A stretch of 64,000 nucleotides of DNA from an uncultured Lachnospiraceae bacterium. Its GTDB lineage: Bacteria > Bacillota > Clostridia > Lachnospirales > Lachnospiraceae. The DNA is taken from positions 47,701-111,700 of the forward strand of contig CATKXY010000009.1 of the NCBI GenBank assembly GCA_949840915.1, read 5' to 3'. Within the stretch, counting starts at the first letter, position 1. Every line of letters begins with the position of its first letter. Under the pieces are notes generated by a model. The model saw only the letters and a program-made list of their open reading frames with translations. It was not told the origin of the DNA and did not search any database. Position numbers and translations under genes: made by a program. Below are positions 9,987 through 18,830 of the stretch, piece after piece.

Positions 9987-10667
9987 TCATCGTTTGGCGA
10001 CAACCTCAGAGTCCTTCTTAAAGATATGTTTTGCGGGTAGGAAGCCTCTCACACTTGAGATAGGATAAACATTGGAATCTCTGCCGATAACGGTCCCCGG
10101 ATTCAGGACACTGTTACAGCCCACCTCCACGCGGTCGCCCAGCATGGCGCCCATTTTCTTCAGACCTGTCTCCATGGCAAAAGGCCCGCTGTCTGATTCA
10201 CCCTTTACCACAACCGGCGTCTTGTCGCTCTTAACATTGGAAGTGATGGAGCCCGCGCCCATATGCGCCCGAAAACCCAGCACACTGTCGCCCACATAAT
10301 TATAATGCGGCACCTGGACCTTATTGAACAGCACCACATTCTTGAGCTCTGTGGAATTTCCCACCACCGCGCCCTTCCCTACGATGGCATTGCCGCGGAT
10401 AAAGGCACAGTGCCTGATCTCAGCCTCCTCATCAATGATGAGCGGACCGTTTAAGCAGGCGGTAGGAGCCACGCTGGCACTCTTTGCCACCCAGATATCC
10501 TCTCCCCGTTTCTCGAACCGATCCGGCGAGAGCGTCGCTCCCAATTCCAGAATATAATCGTGGATAGCAGGCAGTACCTCCCATGGATAAATGACATCCT
10601 CAAACAGCTTAGCGGCAATCGTCTCCTTTAAATCATACAACTCCTTCACTGTAATTTCCGGCAACAT
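9987..10667 (-). CDS. Left-handed beta-helix (hexapeptide) nucleotidyltransferase/acyltransferase-like protein
   Basis: Hexapeptide repeats AEIRHCAFIRGNAIVGKGAVVGNSTELKNVVLFNKVQVPHYNYVGDSVLG; start MLPEITVKELYD. Confidence 0.78.
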   Translation of the reverse strand: MLPEITVKELYDLKETIAAKLFEDVIYPWEVLPAIHDYILELGATLSPDRFEKRGEDIWVAKSASVAPTACLNGPLIIDEEAEIRHCAFIRGNAIVGKGAVVGNSTELKNVVLFNKVQVPHYNYVGDSVLGFRAHMGAGSITSNVKSDKTPVVVKGESDSGPFAMETGLKKMGAMLGDRVEVGCNSVLNPGTVIGRDSNVYPISSVRGFLPAKHIFKKDSEVVAKR

Positions 10668-10719
10668 TTTCCGTCCTCCTGTCATTTTGATACTAAATAT
10701 TATTCCGTCTTTCTGAACT

Positions 10720-12780
10720 TTACTTGTTCTGTTTCTTATAATTGGCCTCCGCTGCCTGAAACTGCGCATAGAGATTTCCCTGATTGTTCATCTGCTTTAC
10801 ATAATTGGTGCGCCTGATCACAAAATCGCTGAGCTTTCCCATGTACTCCTGTGATGTGATCTGTCCCTCTGCCACCTGGGCAAGTCCTTTCTCCCAGCTG
10901 GCGGTGAGCGCCGGATTCAAAAGCGGCTTGATGGAGGCGTCCACCACGTCGTAGATCATCTCCCCCATGAGTGTGGGCGTCAACACCTGCGTCTTTTTAT
11001 TCAGAGCAAGATATTCAATATTCACCAGCTTTTTGAGAATTTCCGCGCGGGTGGCGCTGGTCCCGATCCCGTTGCCCTTGATCTGGGCGCGCAGCTCCTC
11101 ATCCTCAATAAACTGTCCGGCGTTTTCCATGGTCAGGATAATACTGCCCGAGGTATATCGCTTGGGCGGGGTAGTCTCCCCCTCCTTGATCTCATATCCC
11201 CCCACAGTGACCGAGTCTCCTTTTTTAAGCTTCATCAGAAGTGCACAAAGCTCCGCGTCGCATTTCTCCTCCGTCTCTGCGCCCTCACCGGAAGTGTTTT
11301 CCCTGGCTTCCTTTCCGTCTGATCCGCCTTTGCCATCTTTGGCATCTCTCCCGTCCTTCTTAAAGGAATAGGCGGCGGCTTTCAGATATCCCTCCTGTGC
11401 GAGCACCTTGAAATTGGCAAAAAATTTCTCTTCCTTCACCTTTATGCAGAGAGCAAATTTCTGATACACGGCGGCAGGATAAAAAATACTCAGGAAACGC
11501 CTGGCAATCATCTCATACACATTGGCGGAGACAGGCGGCAGTCCTCTGAGATTATTCAGCCCTTGCCCGGTGGGAATGATGGCATAGTGATCCGTGATCT
11601 GCTTGTCATTCACATAGCGGGTCTTTGCAATCTTTTTATAGCCGTCCCCGGACAATATCTCCGATGCAAGCTGCGCTGTCTGCGCATAATTGCGAAGCCC
11701 GTTGATGTTTTTATGTATCTCCTTTGCCACTGCCGTGGAGAGCACTCTGGCATCCGTTCTGGGATAGGTGACCATTTTTCGCTCGTAAAGCTCCTGGACG
11801 ATGCGCAGCGTTTCATCGGGACTGATCTTGAACCATTTGGAGCAGTCATTCTGCAGCTCCGCAAGATTATAGAGCAGAGGCGGATTCTTATTCTCCTTTT
11901 TCCGCTCGATTCCCTCTACAACTACATCTCCCGCAGGTTCCTTCTGAAGATGTTCTATCAGCTTCTGCGCCGATGCCCTGTCCTTAAATCCATTTTCTTT
12001 ATAGAGCTCGGGCGAGGCATAGAAGACAGATCCCTCTGCCGCCTTCCACTCTCCCGTAAACTGCTTATTCTGCAGACAAAACTCTCCCAGCACGCGGTAG
12101 AACGGCGTCTTTACAAAGGAGCGTATCTCCCGTTCCCGATTGACGATCATGCCGAGCACACAAGTCATGACACGCCCCACGGAGATCACCGCCCGATCCC
12201 GCTTCAGATAATCCTTTACGGTTCTTCCGTATTTTAAGGTGAGTACTCTGGAGAAATTGATGCCCATCAGATAATCTTCCTTGGCCCGCAGATAGGCTGC
12301 ATCACTCAGAGCGTCATAGGCCGAGAGATCCTTTGCCTCCCGGATGCCGCGCAGGATCTCCTCCTCCGTCTGGGAGTCGATCCATACCCGGAGCCGTCTC
12401 TTGCCCCGGACTCCGGAGAGCTGCTCCACCAGCCTGTAGATATACTCCCCCTCACGCCCGGAGTCTGTGCAGACATAAATTGTCCCCACATCCTGACGGT
12501 TTAAAAGTCCGCTCACAGTCCTGAACTGCCTGGCTGCACTCTCAATGACCTCATAGCGAAATGTCTCCGGGATGAAGGGGATCGTATCAAAGCTCCAGCG
12601 ACGGTATTTCTCATCATAAACCTCGGGATAACTCATGGTGACCAGATGCCCCACACACCAGGTCACAATGGCCTCCTCTGATTCCAGATACCCGTCGCAT
12701 TTGCGCATATTTAATTTTAAAGCGCCGGCAAACTCTCTTGCCACGCTGGGTTTCTCAGCTATAAAAAGGTTTTTACTCAT
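10720..12780 (-). CDS. topB: DNA topoisomerase III
   Basis: MSKNLFIAEKPSVAREFAGAL, YPRTDARVLS, GNGIGTSATRAEILKKL. Confidence 0.94.
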   Translation of the reverse strand: MSKNLFIAEKPSVAREFAGALKLNMRKCDGYLESEEAIVTWCVGHLVTMSYPEVYDEKYRRWSFDTIPFIPETFRYEVIESAARQFRTVSGLLNRQDVGTIYVCTDSGREGEYIYRLVEQLSGVRGKRRLRVWIDSQTEEEILRGIREAKDLSAYDALSDAAYLRAKEDYLMGINFSRVLTLKYGRTVKDYLKRDRAVISVGRVMTCVLGMIVNREREIRSFVKTPFYRVLGEFCLQNKQFTGEWKAAEGSVFYASPELYKENGFKDRASAQKLIEHLQKEPAGDVVVEGIERKKENKNPPLLYNLAELQNDCSKWFKISPDETLRIVQELYERKMVTYPRTDARVLSTAVAKEIHKNINGLRNYAQTAQLASEILSGDGYKKIAKTRYVNDKQITDHYAIIPTGQGLNNLRGLPPVSANVYEMIARRFLSIFYPAAVYQKFALCIKVKEEKFFANFKVLAQEGYLKAAAYSFKKDGRDAKDGKGGSDGKEARENTSGEGAETEEKCDAELCALLMKLKKGDSVTVGGYEIKEGETTPPKRYTSGSIILTMENAGQFIEDEELRAQIKGNGIGTSATRAEILKKLVNIEYLALNKKTQVLTPTLMGEMIYDVVDASIKPLLNPALTASWEKGLAQVAEGQITSQEYMGKLSDFVIRRTNYVKQMNNQGNLYAQFQAAEANYKKQNK

Positions 12781-12783
12781 AAA

Positions 12784-13797
12784 TCAGCTCTTTCGATATG
12801 CCTCCCTCACAAAACCCGGAAATGCATCTTCCACGATCTCCTTGTAAAACTGCTTCGGCGTAAGCTCCTCGAGGAGACTTTGATATGGATAGATAAAACG
12901 AAAATAAAAACGCACATAGGGCTTTGTGATACGGTATGCTCCCGCCCCAACCTTCTCCACCAGATCGATCTCCATCAGATTCTTCAGATAGACGCTGATC
13001 TTTGCTCTGGAAAATGCGGTTCGATGATAGATGTCATTGAGCCTGCCGCCGCCCGCCGCCATGGTGGTGAGAATCGTATTGTACACGGATGTCTCTCTCA
13101 GCTCCTCCGCAAGGCACCCGGCCATCTCCCCGTGAATACTGCTGTATTTGTCCACGATGTTGTGAATCAGATTGTCCGAGGCGCTCAGCTGCCTGTCCGT
13201 CCGGTTCCAGAGTCCGGGTACGCCTCCCAGAACCGCGTACAGCTGAACACAGTCATCCTGACTGTACTCTGCATAAAGCTCCTGCATCCTCTGAATGCCA
13301 AGCTCCCGGACCTTCAGGAAACCGGAGATTGCGGCAGCCTCGCCGCCGATTTTCCTGACCATGCTGTTCTCTACCCAGCCCGCCGCCGAACTGCACAGGA
13401 TTACCAAAAGAGGCACGCCGCTGTTTTTAACAAATAGATTCAGCTTGGTAAAAAAGCCCGTGCCGCCTTTGACCAGATAGTGAAACTCGTCAACGACAAA
13501 GACCGTTTTCTCGTCGGATGCCGTTCCTGCCGCCTTCTCAAAGATCGCCTCATACTCGGGACAGGCTCCGGATTCCTCCTGAGGCAGTCCCAGCTCTCTG
13601 GCCCACTGATAGCGCTGTTCCCTGTCAGAGCAGGATCGCGCCCTGTAATAAACAGCCTTTTTATCCTTACAGAAGTCTTTTAACAACGCGGTCTTGCCCA
13701 CACCCGTCTGCCCGTAGACCACCAGTATACGGCTGTTCTCCGAGCCAAAATACTGATTCAGATAATGCAGCTCCGTCTCCCGTCCCACAAAAGTCAT
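12784..13797 (-). CDS. ATP-binding protein, archaeal-type ATPase/DUF234-like
   Basis: GRETELHYLNQYF, VVYGQTGVGKTALLKDF, VFVVDEFHYL. Confidence 0.82.
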   Translation of the reverse strand: MTFVGRETELHYLNQYFGSENSRILVVYGQTGVGKTALLKDFCKDKKAVYYRARSCSDREQRYQWARELGLPQEESGACPEYEAIFEKAAGTASDEKTVFVVDEFHYLVKGGTGFFTKLNLFVKNSGVPLLVILCSSAAGWVENSMVRKIGGEAAAISGFLKVRELGIQRMQELYAEYSQDDCVQLYAVLGGVPGLWNRTDRQLSASDNLIHNIVDKYSSIHGEMAGCLAEELRETSVYNTILTTMAAGGGRLNDIYHRTAFSRAKISVYLKNLMEIDLVEKVGAGAYRITKPYVRFYFRFIYPYQSLLEELTPKQFYKEIVEDAFPGFVREAYRKS

Positions 13798-13807
13798 AAG
13801 TTTATCC

Positions 13808-15535
13808 TCATATAATTCCCTGCAGCATTTTGTCGATGTCTTCCGGCGGCTGAGGCCTGCCCAGAAGATATCCCTGAATCATATCACAGCCGATGGCGTG
13901 AAGATAATTATACTGAGCTTCCTCCTCCACTCCCTCCGCAATGGATTCCACCCCCAGGGATTTCACCATATTGATAATGGACTCTGTGATGATCCGGGTA
14001 GCTCCGTCAGTCAAAACGGTGTCGATAAAGCTCTTGTCGATCTTAAGCGTATCGATGGGCAGCTTTTTTAAATAGGACAAAGAGGAGAATCCTGTGCCGA
14101 AATCATCCAGCGAAATGCGGATGCCGGTCTCCCTGAGAACCTTCAGCTTTTCGATGACCTTGTTAAAGTCCTCAATGAGAATACTCTCTGTGATTTCGAT
14201 TTCTACCTCGTTTGGTTTCACACGGTACTGTCCTATGATCCGCAAAAGCTCCTCGACAAAATCTTCCCGATTGTACTGTACCGCTGAAATATTGATGGAT
14301 ACAATGAAGGGTATCCCGTAACGCTCACGCCAGCCGGCATAATACCTGACGCTCTGTTCCACCACCCAGCTTCCTATGGGAACAATACATCCGTTCTTTT
14401 CCGCGATGGGGATAAAGACATCCGGGCTGATCATATGTCCGGTATCATCCTTCCAGCGGATCAATGCCTCCACACCCCGAAGCTTTCTGTTGCCGGTGTA
14501 ATACTGCGGCTGAAAATAAAGCAGGAAATTGCTGGTGAACACAGCTTCTTTAAGCTTGTTCTCCATCTCGATATTGTTCAGGAAATCGTTCAGTATGGGT
14601 GTGTCAAAATACTGAATCGTATTCTTGCCCATGCTCTTACAGCGGAACATGACGATCTCTGCACAGTTGATCAGATCCAATGCCGATGCGGCCGCCTCCG
14701 GATACTCGGCCACGCCGATGCTGACCGTGACACTGGCCTGCTGGCCTCCGCTCAGGGAAAAGGGAGACGCGGTTCTGCCCTCAATGGCTTTATGGATATG
14801 CTCAACGCTGCGGCTGCCGGAAGGATCATAGATGGCAATGCAATACACGTCATTATTCAGGTGGCAGACAATCACGTCCTCATCGGAAAACTCCTTTAAA
14901 AATGCGCCGAAGGTCTGGATCAGTTCATCTCCTATCACCATGCCCATACCGTCATTGATCTTCTTGAAATCATCAATATCTACCACCATGACGCTGACGA
15001 TGCTGTGTTCCACCTTCGCTCTTCTTATAAACTCTCCCAAAAGCGTCACAAAGTAATTGCGGTTGAACAATCCTGTCATGGCGTCGTAATGAGCCATATA
15101 AATCAGTTCGTCCCGCTGTATCTTCTGCTTTGTGGTGTCCTCCACCACGATCAGTTTGTCACGGGCAGCCCCCAGTTCATCGTATAACACAGTGGTCCGG
15201 AAGGAATACCAGCATTTTCCGTCCCTGTGTCTGCACTCCAGTTCAGAGAATTCCTTTCCGCTCTTCTCCGCAAACAGAACATCTCTGAGAGGCATGATAC
15301 AGACATCCTCCACCTCGTCAAATATCTTTGCGATATCCTTAATGTCCTGAATGTCAAAATTAAAAAACTCCCGCCATTTGCCCATGGTGATGATCTCGTT
15401 CTTCTCAAAAGAATAGTAAAGATAAGCACAGTTGGACGTATCGCAGATCATCTTATACATCTTTTCCCTTGCGTTAAGCTTTTGATTCATCGCTTTCAGC
15501 AGATCTAACTGATAGTGCAGCTCATTCATACTCAT
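13808..15535 (-). CDS. GGDEF-EAL protein with degenerate GGDEF motif; probable c-di-GMP phosphodiesterase
   Basis: YDAMTGLFNRNYF; GGDEF position reads LNNDVYC; EALIRWKD and DDFGTGFSSLSYL retained. Confidence 0.9.
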   Translation of the reverse strand: MSMNELHYQLDLLKAMNQKLNAREKMYKMICDTSNCAYLYYSFEKNEIITMGKWREFFNFDIQDIKDIAKIFDEVEDVCIMPLRDVLFAEKSGKEFSELECRHRDGKCWYSFRTTVLYDELGAARDKLIVVEDTTKQKIQRDELIYMAHYDAMTGLFNRNYFVTLLGEFIRRAKVEHSIVSVMVVDIDDFKKINDGMGMVIGDELIQTFGAFLKEFSDEDVIVCHLNNDVYCIAIYDPSGSRSVEHIHKAIEGRTASPFSLSGGQQASVTVSIGVAEYPEAAASALDLINCAEIVMFRCKSMGKNTIQYFDTPILNDFLNNIEMENKLKEAVFTSNFLLYFQPQYYTGNRKLRGVEALIRWKDDTGHMISPDVFIPIAEKNGCIVPIGSWVVEQSVRYYAGWRERYGIPFIVSINISAVQYNREDFVEELLRIIGQYRVKPNEVEIEITESILIEDFNKVIEKLKVLRETGIRISLDDFGTGFSSLSYLKKLPIDTLKIDKSFIDTVLTDGATRIITESIINMVKSLGVESIAEGVEEEAQYNYLHAIGCDMIQGYLLGRPQPPEDIDKMLQGII

Positions 15536-15564
15536 ACCTCTTATCTCATGCAGCCTTCCAGCAG

Positions 15565-16650
15565 TTATTTTCTGGTGATATATCCCTGCGCCTTCAAAAG
15601 CTCTGCGCAGAGCACTGCACCGCCTGCTGCACCGCGGACCGTATTGTGGGAAAGCCCTACAAACTTCCAGTCATACACTGTGTCCTCGCGGAGACGTCCC
15701 ACACTGACGCCCATACCGTTCTCATAGTCCACATCCAGCGCCACCTGAGGTCTGTTATCCTCCTCCAGATACTGTATAAACTGCACCGGGGCACTGGGAA
15801 GCCCCAGTCTCTGCGGCTCTCCCGAGAAACTGCGCAGTTTCTCGATCAACTGCTCCTTCGTGGGCTTTTTATTGAATTTGACAAACACGGCCGCCGTGTG
15901 ACCGTTCAGCACAGGTACACGGATACACTGACAGGTTATCACCGGGCCTTCGGCAGGCTTGATCACGCCGTCCTCAATCTTTCCCCAGATGCGCAGAGGC
16001 TCCTTCTCACTCTTCTCCTCCTCGCCGCCGATGTAGGGGATGATATTTCCCTCCATCTCGGGCCAGTCCTTAAAGGTCTTTCCCGCACCGGATATTGCCT
16101 GATAAGTGGTCGCCACCACCTCTGTGGGCTCAAACTCCTTCCACGCAGTGAGCACGGGAGCATAGCTCTGGATGGAACAGTTGGGCTTTACTGCCACAAA
16201 TCCCCTGACAGTTCCCAGGCGCTTTTTCTGGAAGTCAATCACCTTCATGTGCTCAGGATTGATCTCAGGCACCACCATCGGCACATCGGGTGTCCAGCGG
16301 TGGGCACTGTTGTTGGATACCACGGGAGTCTCTGTCTTCGCATAGTCCTCCTCGATCTTTTTGATCTCCTCTTTAGTCATGTCCACAGCGCTGAACACAA
16401 AGTCCACCTGTGAGGCCACGGCCTCCACCTCGTTCACATTCATGACAATCAGCTTCTTTACGGCCTCCGGCATAGGAGTGTCCATCTTCCAACGGTCTCC
16501 CACCGCCTCCTCATAGGTCTTGCCTGCGGAGCGGGGGCTTGCGGCGATGGTAGTCACCTCAAACCACGGATGATTCTCCAGCAGCGCGATAAAACGCTGC
16601 CCGACCATGCCTGTTCCGCCTAAAATTCCAACCTTTAACTTCTCGTCCAT
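15565..16650 (-). CDS. asd: Aspartate-semialdehyde dehydrogenase
   Basis: KVGILGGTGMVGQRFIALLENHPWF; VAVKPNCSIQSY active-site Cys. Confidence 0.93.
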   Translation of the reverse strand: MDEKLKVGILGGTGMVGQRFIALLENHPWFEVTTIAASPRSAGKTYEEAVGDRWKMDTPMPEAVKKLIVMNVNEVEAVASQVDFVFSAVDMTKEEIKKIEEDYAKTETPVVSNNSAHRWTPDVPMVVPEINPEHMKVIDFQKKRLGTVRGFVAVKPNCSIQSYAPVLTAWKEFEPTEVVATTYQAISGAGKTFKDWPEMEGNIIPYIGGEEEKSEKEPLRIWGKIEDGVIKPAEGPVITCQCIRVPVLNGHTAAVFVKFNKKPTKEQLIEKLRSFSGEPQRLGLPSAPVQFIQYLEEDNRPQVALDVDYENGMGVSVGRLREDTVYDWKFVGLSHNTVRGAAGGAVLCAELLKAQGYITRK

Positions 16651-16681
16651 TTTGATTTCCTCCTGTTTATTCTGTATGCAT

Positions 16682-18100
16682 TTATTCTTCTTCCCACCCG
16701 CTCTGATCGGGCAGCCATTCCGCTTCCTCCGCGAGATACTCTCTGTGCAGCGCAATTACCTCTCTCATCGCATCAGGCCCGGGCGCACCTACCGTCAGAC
16801 GCTTCTCCACACAGGTCTTGAGAGACACCGCATCATAAATATCATTTTCAAATTTATCGCTTATGTTCTGCAGCTCCTCCAGTGTCAATGCATCGATGGA
16901 AGTATTCTTCCCGATACAGTAGAGCACCAGCCTGCCGATGATACCGTGCGCATCCCGAAACGGTACTCCCTTGTTGACCAGATAATCTGCCGCATCCGTG
17001 GCATTGGTAAAGCCGTTCATGGCGCTCTCCGCCATGCGCTCTCCGCGGAACCTCATGGTCGCCAGCATCCCCGTGAACAGACTGATGCACTCCTTCGCCG
17101 TGTCAAAAGCGTCGAAGGCCATCTCCTTGTCCTCCTGCATGTCCTTATTATAGGCCAGAGGCAGTCCTTTCATCGTGGTGAGCAGACTCATCAGCGCGCC
17201 ATAGACGCGGCCTGTCTTGCCCCGCACCAGCTCCGCAATATCAGGGTTCTTCTTCTGAGGCATGATGCTGCTCCCGGTAGAAAAGGCGTCATCGATCTCC
17301 ACAAACTGATATTCGTTGGAGTTCCATATGATGATCTCCTCGGAAAAACGGCTCAGATGCATCATCACTGTGGAAAGCGCCGCCAGAAACTCAATCAGAT
17401 AGTCTCTGTCCGCCACGGAGTCCATGCTGTTTAACGTAGGGCCCTCAAAGCCCATAAGCTTTGCCGTGTACTCTCTGTCCAGCGGATAAGTAGTACCCGC
17501 CAGCGCTCCCGCCCCCAGCGGGCAGAAATTCATTCGTTTAAAAATATCATACATGCGGAGCCTGTCCCGCTTAAACATCTCAAAATAGGCGCCGTAATGA
17601 TGCGCCAGTGTGGTGGGCTGGGCCTTCTGCAGATGGGTGAAGCCCGGCATGTAGGTTTCCACATGCTCCTCCATTGTATTCAAAATCGCCTCCAGCAGCT
17701 TCTTTAAAAGATCATCCACCAAAAGCACCTGCAGACGCGTGTAGAGTCTCATATCCAAAGCCACCTGATCGTTGCGGCTCCTGCCGGTGTGAAGCTTCTT
17801 TCCCGCATCCCCGATCCGCTGAATCAGATTTGCCTCCACAAAGCTGTGAATATCCTCATACTTATCGTCAATTACAAGCTTCCCGCTCTCCACATCCTCC
17901 CGGATAGATCTGAGCCCGCCGACAATGCTCTGCATCTCGTCCGAAGTGAGAATTCCCTGCTTTGCCAGCATACATACATGGGCCACACTGCCCTCAATGT
18001 CCTGGTGGTATAGTCTCTTGTCAAATCCGATGGAGGCGTTAAACTCGTATACCTGTCTGTCCGTCTCCTTGGTAAAACGCCCTCCCCATAATTGTGCCAT
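16682..18100 (-). CDS. argH: Argininosuccinate lyase
   Basis: LWGGRFTKETD...; GSSIMPQKKNPDIAEL signature. Confidence 0.96.
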   Translation of the reverse strand: MAQLWGGRFTKETDRQVYEFNASIGFDKRLYHQDIEGSVAHVCMLAKQGILTSDEMQSIVGGLRSIREDVESGKLVIDDKYEDIHSFVEANLIQRIGDAGKKLHTGRSRNDQVALDMRLYTRLQVLLVDDLLKKLLEAILNTMEEHVETYMPGFTHLQKAQPTTLAHHYGAYFEMFKRDRLRMYDIFKRMNFCPLGAGALAGTTYPLDREYTAKLMGFEGPTLNSMDSVADRDYLIEFLAALSTVMMHLSRFSEEIIIWNSNEYQFVEIDDAFSTGSSIMPQKKNPDIAELVRGKTGRVYGALMSLLTTMKGLPLAYNKDMQEDKEMAFDAFDTAKECISLFTGMLATMRFRGERMAESAMNGFTNATDAADYLVNKGVPFRDAHGIIGRLVLYCIGKNTSIDALTLEELQNISDKFENDIYDAVSLKTCVEKRLTVGAPGPDAMREVIALHREYLAEEAEWLPDQSGWEEE

Positions 18101-18203
18101 AGCGCTCTCCTTTATCTGTCAGATAATTAAATTTAATTTTAACACAAACCGTAACCGAATGCAACATAAGCTGCTTTTTTCTGTTTTCCCTTTTGATAAA
18201 GCT

Positions 18204-18830
18204 TTATGGGGCTCTCAGGGAGCTCTTCGGATTCTCAGCCTCAAACTCAAATATACAGCGCTCGTACGCGTTGATCACATGAGTGTCCTGATATTTGTCA
18301 TACCGCTTAAAATTTCTCCCATAGGACAGGTGAACATGTCCGTGCAGAAAAAATTTGGGATGATATTTTTCAATCAGATTCCGAAAAATCTGAAATCCCT
18401 GATGGGGCAGATCCCTGCCGTCATTTAACTGATAGGCCGGCGCATGTGTTACCAGGATGTCAAATCCCCTCTTTTTAAATATTTGGAACCACAGCCTGGC
18501 CACTCTCGCCCGCATCTGCCACTCCGTATACTGATGGGTCCCCGGACTGTAGCGCATGGAACCGCCAAGTCCCAGGATCCGGATTCCTTTATACACATAA
18601 ATCTGATCTTCGATACAGACACAGCCCTCCGGCGGGGATTTTTCATACTTTCCATCGTGATTCCCGTGTATATACAATACCGGAACGGATGACAGCGTCA
18701 CCAAAAATGACAGATAATCTGAATCCAGATCGCCGCAGGAAATGATCAGATCAATTCCCTCGAGCTTGCTCTTATGAAAATAATCCCACAAATATTCGGA
18801 TTCTTTATCTGCGATCACCAGTATCTTCAT
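18204..18830 (-). CDS. Metallophosphoesterase family protein
   Basis: SCGDLDSDY, HGNHDGKYE, VTHAPAY, HGHVH motifs. Confidence 0.85.
   Translation of the reverse strand: MKILVIADKESEYLWDYFHKSKLEGIDLIISCGDLDSDYLSFLVTLSSVPVLYIHGNHDGKYEKSPPEGCVCIEDQIYVYKGIRILGLGGSMRYSPGTHQYTEWQMRARVARLWFQIFKKRGFDILVTHAPAYQLNDGRDLPHQGFQIFRNLIEKYHPKFFLHGHVHLSYGRNFKRYDKYQDTHVINAYERCIFEFEAENPKSSLRAP

Noticed and set aside
18125-18138. Palindrome aattaaatttaatt upstream of argH
   Set aside because: Low-complexity AT palindrome, expected by chance in an AT-rich intergenic region; does not match a clear ARG box.
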